From: an uncultured Gammaproteobacteria bacterium
Lineage (GTDB): Bacteria; Pseudomonadota; Gammaproteobacteria; SZUA-140
NCBI GenBank assembly: GCA_945788675.1
Contig: CALZMY010000271.1
Span: forward strand, 1 to 7,157
Direction: 5' to 3'
Length of the DNA stretch: 7,157 nt
The position numbers and the translations under genes are program-made. This document shows positions 5,072 to 7,157 of this stretch, piece after piece. The notes beneath the pieces were generated by a model, which saw nothing but the letters and a program-made list of their open reading frames with translations, was not told the DNA's origin and searched no databases. Positions within the stretch are counted from its first letter, which is position 1, and every line of letters starts with the position of its first letter.

Positions 5072-6634
5072 GTGAGTAAAAAATTATTGCAATCCACGGC
5101 TACGGTGGGTGGTATGACAATGATCTCGCGCGTCCTTGGGCTGGTGCGAGATATCGTCTTTGCACGTCTGTTTGGTGCCAGTATGGGGGCAGATGCCTTT
5201 TTTGTCGCCTTCAAGATCCCCAATTTCTTCCGCCGTCTGTTTGCTGAAGGGGCCTTTTCGCTGGCCTTTGTGCCGGTACTGTCGGAATACAAGACACAGC
5301 GCGAGCACGACGAGGTGCGCAGTCTGATTGATAGCACTACGGTGTGGCTGGCAGGCACTCTGTTTATCGTGACGTTGATTAGCGTGGTTGCGGCGCCGTT
5401 GCTGGTGATGGTCTTTGCGCCGGGCTTTCTTGATGACCAGCCAAAATATGAGCTGACCACCGAGATGCTCCGCATCACCTTTCCTTATCTGTTGTTCATT
5501 TCGCTGACGGCGCTGGCGGGTGGCATCCTCAATACTTATGGAAAATTCGCGGTACCCGCCTTCACCCCTGTGTTGCTAAATATCTGTCTGATTGGCGCGG
5601 CGCTCTTTGTCGCGCCACTGCTCGATGAGCCGGTGGTGGCGTTGGCATGGGGGGTATTCGTTGCGGGTGTGGTACAGCTCGGCTTCCAGTTGCCGTTCCT
5701 GTGGCGCATGAAATTGATGCCACGGCCACGCTTTGATCGTGCCCATGAGGGCGTGCGGCGGATCTTCAAGCTGATTATTCCCGCCATATTTGGTTCGTCA
5801 GTGGCGCAGGTCAATTTGTTGTTTGATACCTTAATTGCATCGTTTCTGATCACCGGCAGTGTTAGCTGGCTCTATTATTCGGATCGCCTGGTCGAATTTC
5901 CACTCGGCGTGTTTGGCATTGCAGTGGCAACGGTGATCTTGCCGGCGCTATCAAAGCGCTACTCTGAGGCTTCACCCGAGGCGTTTAGTCGCACGCTCGA
6001 CTGGGCGTTACGTCTGGTGGTGATTGTGGGTATGCCCGCAACCGTAGGGCTGTTTATTTTGGCGGGGCCAATGCTGGTGACACTGTTCCAGTATGGCGAA
6101 TTTGGTCACATGGATGTGACGATGGCGACGATGAGCCTGATGGCCTATGCGTTGGGGTTGCTGGGATTTATTTTCGTCAAGGTGCTCGCGCCTGGTTATT
6201 ATGCGCGTCAGGATACTAAAACCCCGGTGCGCATCGGTATCATCGCGATGGTCTCGAATATGGGGATGAACGTGTTGTTTGTTGTGCCGATGGTGCTGTT
6301 TGACATTGCTGGTGCCCACACCGGCCTGGCGTTGGCGACTTCACTGGCGGCCTTTCTCAATGCGTGGCTGCTTTATCGCGGATTACGACGCGATGGTGTC
6401 TATCAATTGCAGCAGGGCTGGGGCTGGGTGATGTTGCGGGTGTTGCTGGGCAGCGGCTTGATGGCGTTGCTGTTGTGGTTCGGGGTTGACGATATTCTAG
6501 TGTGGGAAATGTGGCCGTGGTGGCAGCGCATGTTACAGCTGGTGATGTGGGTGGCGGCGGGAGGCGCGCTCTATTTCGCCGTGTTGTGGGTCATGGGGGT
6601 GCGGCCACATCACCTGAAGATGGCCGACAAATAA
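5072..6634 (+). CDS. murJ: Lipid II flippase MurJ (MviN)
   Basis: MurJ is an inner-membrane MOP-superfamily transporter that flips lipid II to the periplasmic face for peptidoglycan synthesis. The 520-residue hydrophobic product is family length and should have 14 membrane helices. It aligns with E. coli MurJ with an offset of two. The residues needed in the central cavity and lateral gate are kept: R20, R26, D41, R54 and D271-R272 correspond to E. coli R18, R24, D39, R52 and D269-R270. Family signatures include MISRVLGLVRD, DAFFVAFKIPNFFRRLFAEGAF, SWLYYSDRLVEFPLGVFG and KVLAPGYYARQD. The start is GTG: an in-frame TAA lies directly before it (5069-5071), so no upstream start is possible. GGGG at 5065-5068 can serve as ribosome site. 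I see no convincing promoter in 4980-5071. No terminator follows before ribF, so partial cotranscription is likely. Confidence 0.97.
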   Translation: MSKKLLQSTATVGGMTMISRVLGLVRDIVFARLFGASMGADAFFVAFKIPNFFRRLFAEGAFSLAFVPVLSEYKTQREHDEVRSLIDSTTVWLAGTLFIVTLISVVAAPLLVMVFAPGFLDDQPKYELTTEMLRITFPYLLFISLTALAGGILNTYGKFAVPAFTPVLLNICLIGAALFVAPLLDEPVVALAWGVFVAGVVQLGFQLPFLWRMKLMPRPRFDRAHEGVRRIFKLIIPAIFGSSVAQVNLLFDTLIASFLITGSVSWLYYSDRLVEFPLGVFGIAVATVILPALSKRYSEASPEAFSRTLDWALRLVVIVGMPATVGLFILAGPMLVTLFQYGEFGHMDVTMATMSLMAYALGLLGFIFVKVLAPGYYARQDTKTPVRIGIIAMVSNMGMNVLFVVPMVLFDIAGAHTGLALATSLAAFLNAWLLYRGLRRDGVYQLQQGWGWVMLRVLLGSGLMALLLWFGVDDILVWEMWPWWQRMLQLVMWVAAGGALYFAVLWVMGVRPHHLKMADK

Positions 6635-6684
6635 GCGAACAGGCGGTGCCGCGGCGTGATAGCACTGTGATACGGCGTGCCCCC

Positions 6685-6713
6685 TTGGGTAAAGCGGGGC
6701 CGTGCTTTATAAT
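6685..6713 (+). promoter_or_regulatory. Predicted sigma70 promoter of ribF
   Basis: A perfect -10 hexamer, TATAAT (6708-6713), lies 17 bp after TTGGGT (6685-6690), which keeps the key TTG of the -35 box. Transcription would start near 6720, about 29 nt before the ribF ATG. It lies in the 114-bp gap after murJ, which has no obvious terminator, so ribF may receive both its own transcripts and read-through. Confidence 0.6.
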
Positions 6714-6748
6714 CGCTGCTTTTATTTTTGTAATAGGCTGCCGCCGGC

Positions 6749-7157
6749 ATGGAACTGATTCGAGGTCTGTATAATCTGCGCCCACGCCATCGTGGCTGTG
6801 TGGCGACGATTGGCAATTTCGATGGCGTACACCTCGGCCATCAGGCGGTGCTGGGTCAGTTAGCGGAACAGGCCGATGAACTGGGGTTGCCGTTGGTGGT
6901 GATCACCTTTGAACCCTATCCGCAGGAATTTTTTGCCCCTGCGGGAGAGTCACCGCCGCGTCTGACCCGTTTTCGTGAAAAATTGCGGGCGTTACGCCGT
7001 TATGGGGTAGATCGAGTATTGTCACTCCGTTTTGATCGAGTCCTGTCGCAGATGTCTGCCGAGGCATTTATCCAGCAGCTGCTGGTCGAAGGACTTGATG
7101 TGCGCTATCTGGTGGTGGGTGATGATTTCCGTTTTGGCCACCGGCGTCAGGGTGATA
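6749..7157 (+). CDS. ribF: Bifunctional riboflavin kinase / FMN adenylyltransferase, N-terminal part
   Basis: RibF converts riboflavin to FMN and then to FAD in the cytoplasm. The window holds the first 136 codons, and the frame is open to the edge. E. coli RibF has 313 residues, so the C-terminal riboflavin kinase domain is missing only because the window ends. The visible part is the nucleotidyltransferase (FAD synthetase) domain. It starts MELIRGLYNL like E. coli MKLIRGIHNL, with the adenylyltransferase motif IGNFDGVHLGH at residues 21-31, then FEPYPQEFF, PPRLTRFREKLRALRRYGVD and GDDFRFG at 124-130. The ATG is supported by this homology although no strong Shine-Dalgarno sequence precedes it. 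In related genomes ileS and lspA follow ribF, which would be expected just outside the window. Confidence 0.96.
   Translation, partial: MELIRGLYNLRPRHRGCVATIGNFDGVHLGHQAVLGQLAEQADELGLPLVVITFEPYPQEFFAPAGESPPRLTRFREKLRALRRYGVDRVLSLRFDRVLSQMSAEAFIQQLLVEGLDVRYLVVGDDFRFGHRRQGD

Noticed and set aside
6650..6680. GTGATA repeated twice after murJ
   Set aside because: Two 6-bp copies are not significant, and the region forms no terminator-like hairpin with a T tract.

Overview
This window looks like conserved core chromosome of a gammaproteobacterium. The proteins closely resemble the Escherichia coli and Pseudomonas versions. The order ispB(-) / rplU-rpmA-obgE-proB(+) / rpsT(-) / murJ-ribF(+) is, as I recall it, the arrangement seen in Pseudomonas and many environmental gammaproteobacteria. 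I cannot name the species or genus from this sequence. I found no CRISPR array, insertion sequence, prophage or defence cassette, and nothing that amounts to a new multi-gene system. The unusual material lies in the intergenic DNA.

Layout. Positions 1-127 hold the end of a reading frame that may be the remnant of a PIN-like (DUF3368-type) nuclease toxin. It stops 10 bp before the 3' end of a tRNA-Pro(CGG) gene on the minus strand (138-214). A short palindrome and a hairpin-forming repeat separate that tRNA from ispB (284-1291, minus), the polyprenyl diphosphate synthase that makes the ubiquinone side chain. Between ispB and rplU (1292-1518) lie two good sigma70-type promoters facing away from each other.

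rplU and rpmA (bL21 and bL27) form a ribosomal-protein pair closed by a strong intrinsic terminator. About 110 bp follow, dominated by a long inverted repeat built from 7-bp units, and then the GTPase gene obgE. proB (glutamate 5-kinase) starts 7 bp after obgE. A symmetrical two-way terminator separates proB from the convergent rpsT (bS20), which starts with TTG. murJ (lipid II flippase) diverges from rpsT. ribF (FAD synthetase) begins behind its own promoter and runs off the right edge.

How the genes relate. Most serve growth-linked housekeeping: ribosome parts (rplU, rpmA, rpsT), ribosome maturation (obgE), translation (tRNA-Pro), cell wall export (murJ), cofactors (ispB, ribF) and proline or osmolyte supply (proB). 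The rplU promoter has a GC-rich discriminator, as expected for a growth-rate-controlled ribosomal promoter. The main question is how obgE is expressed and translated: it sits behind a terminator and a long hairpin and has no visible Shine-Dalgarno sequence.
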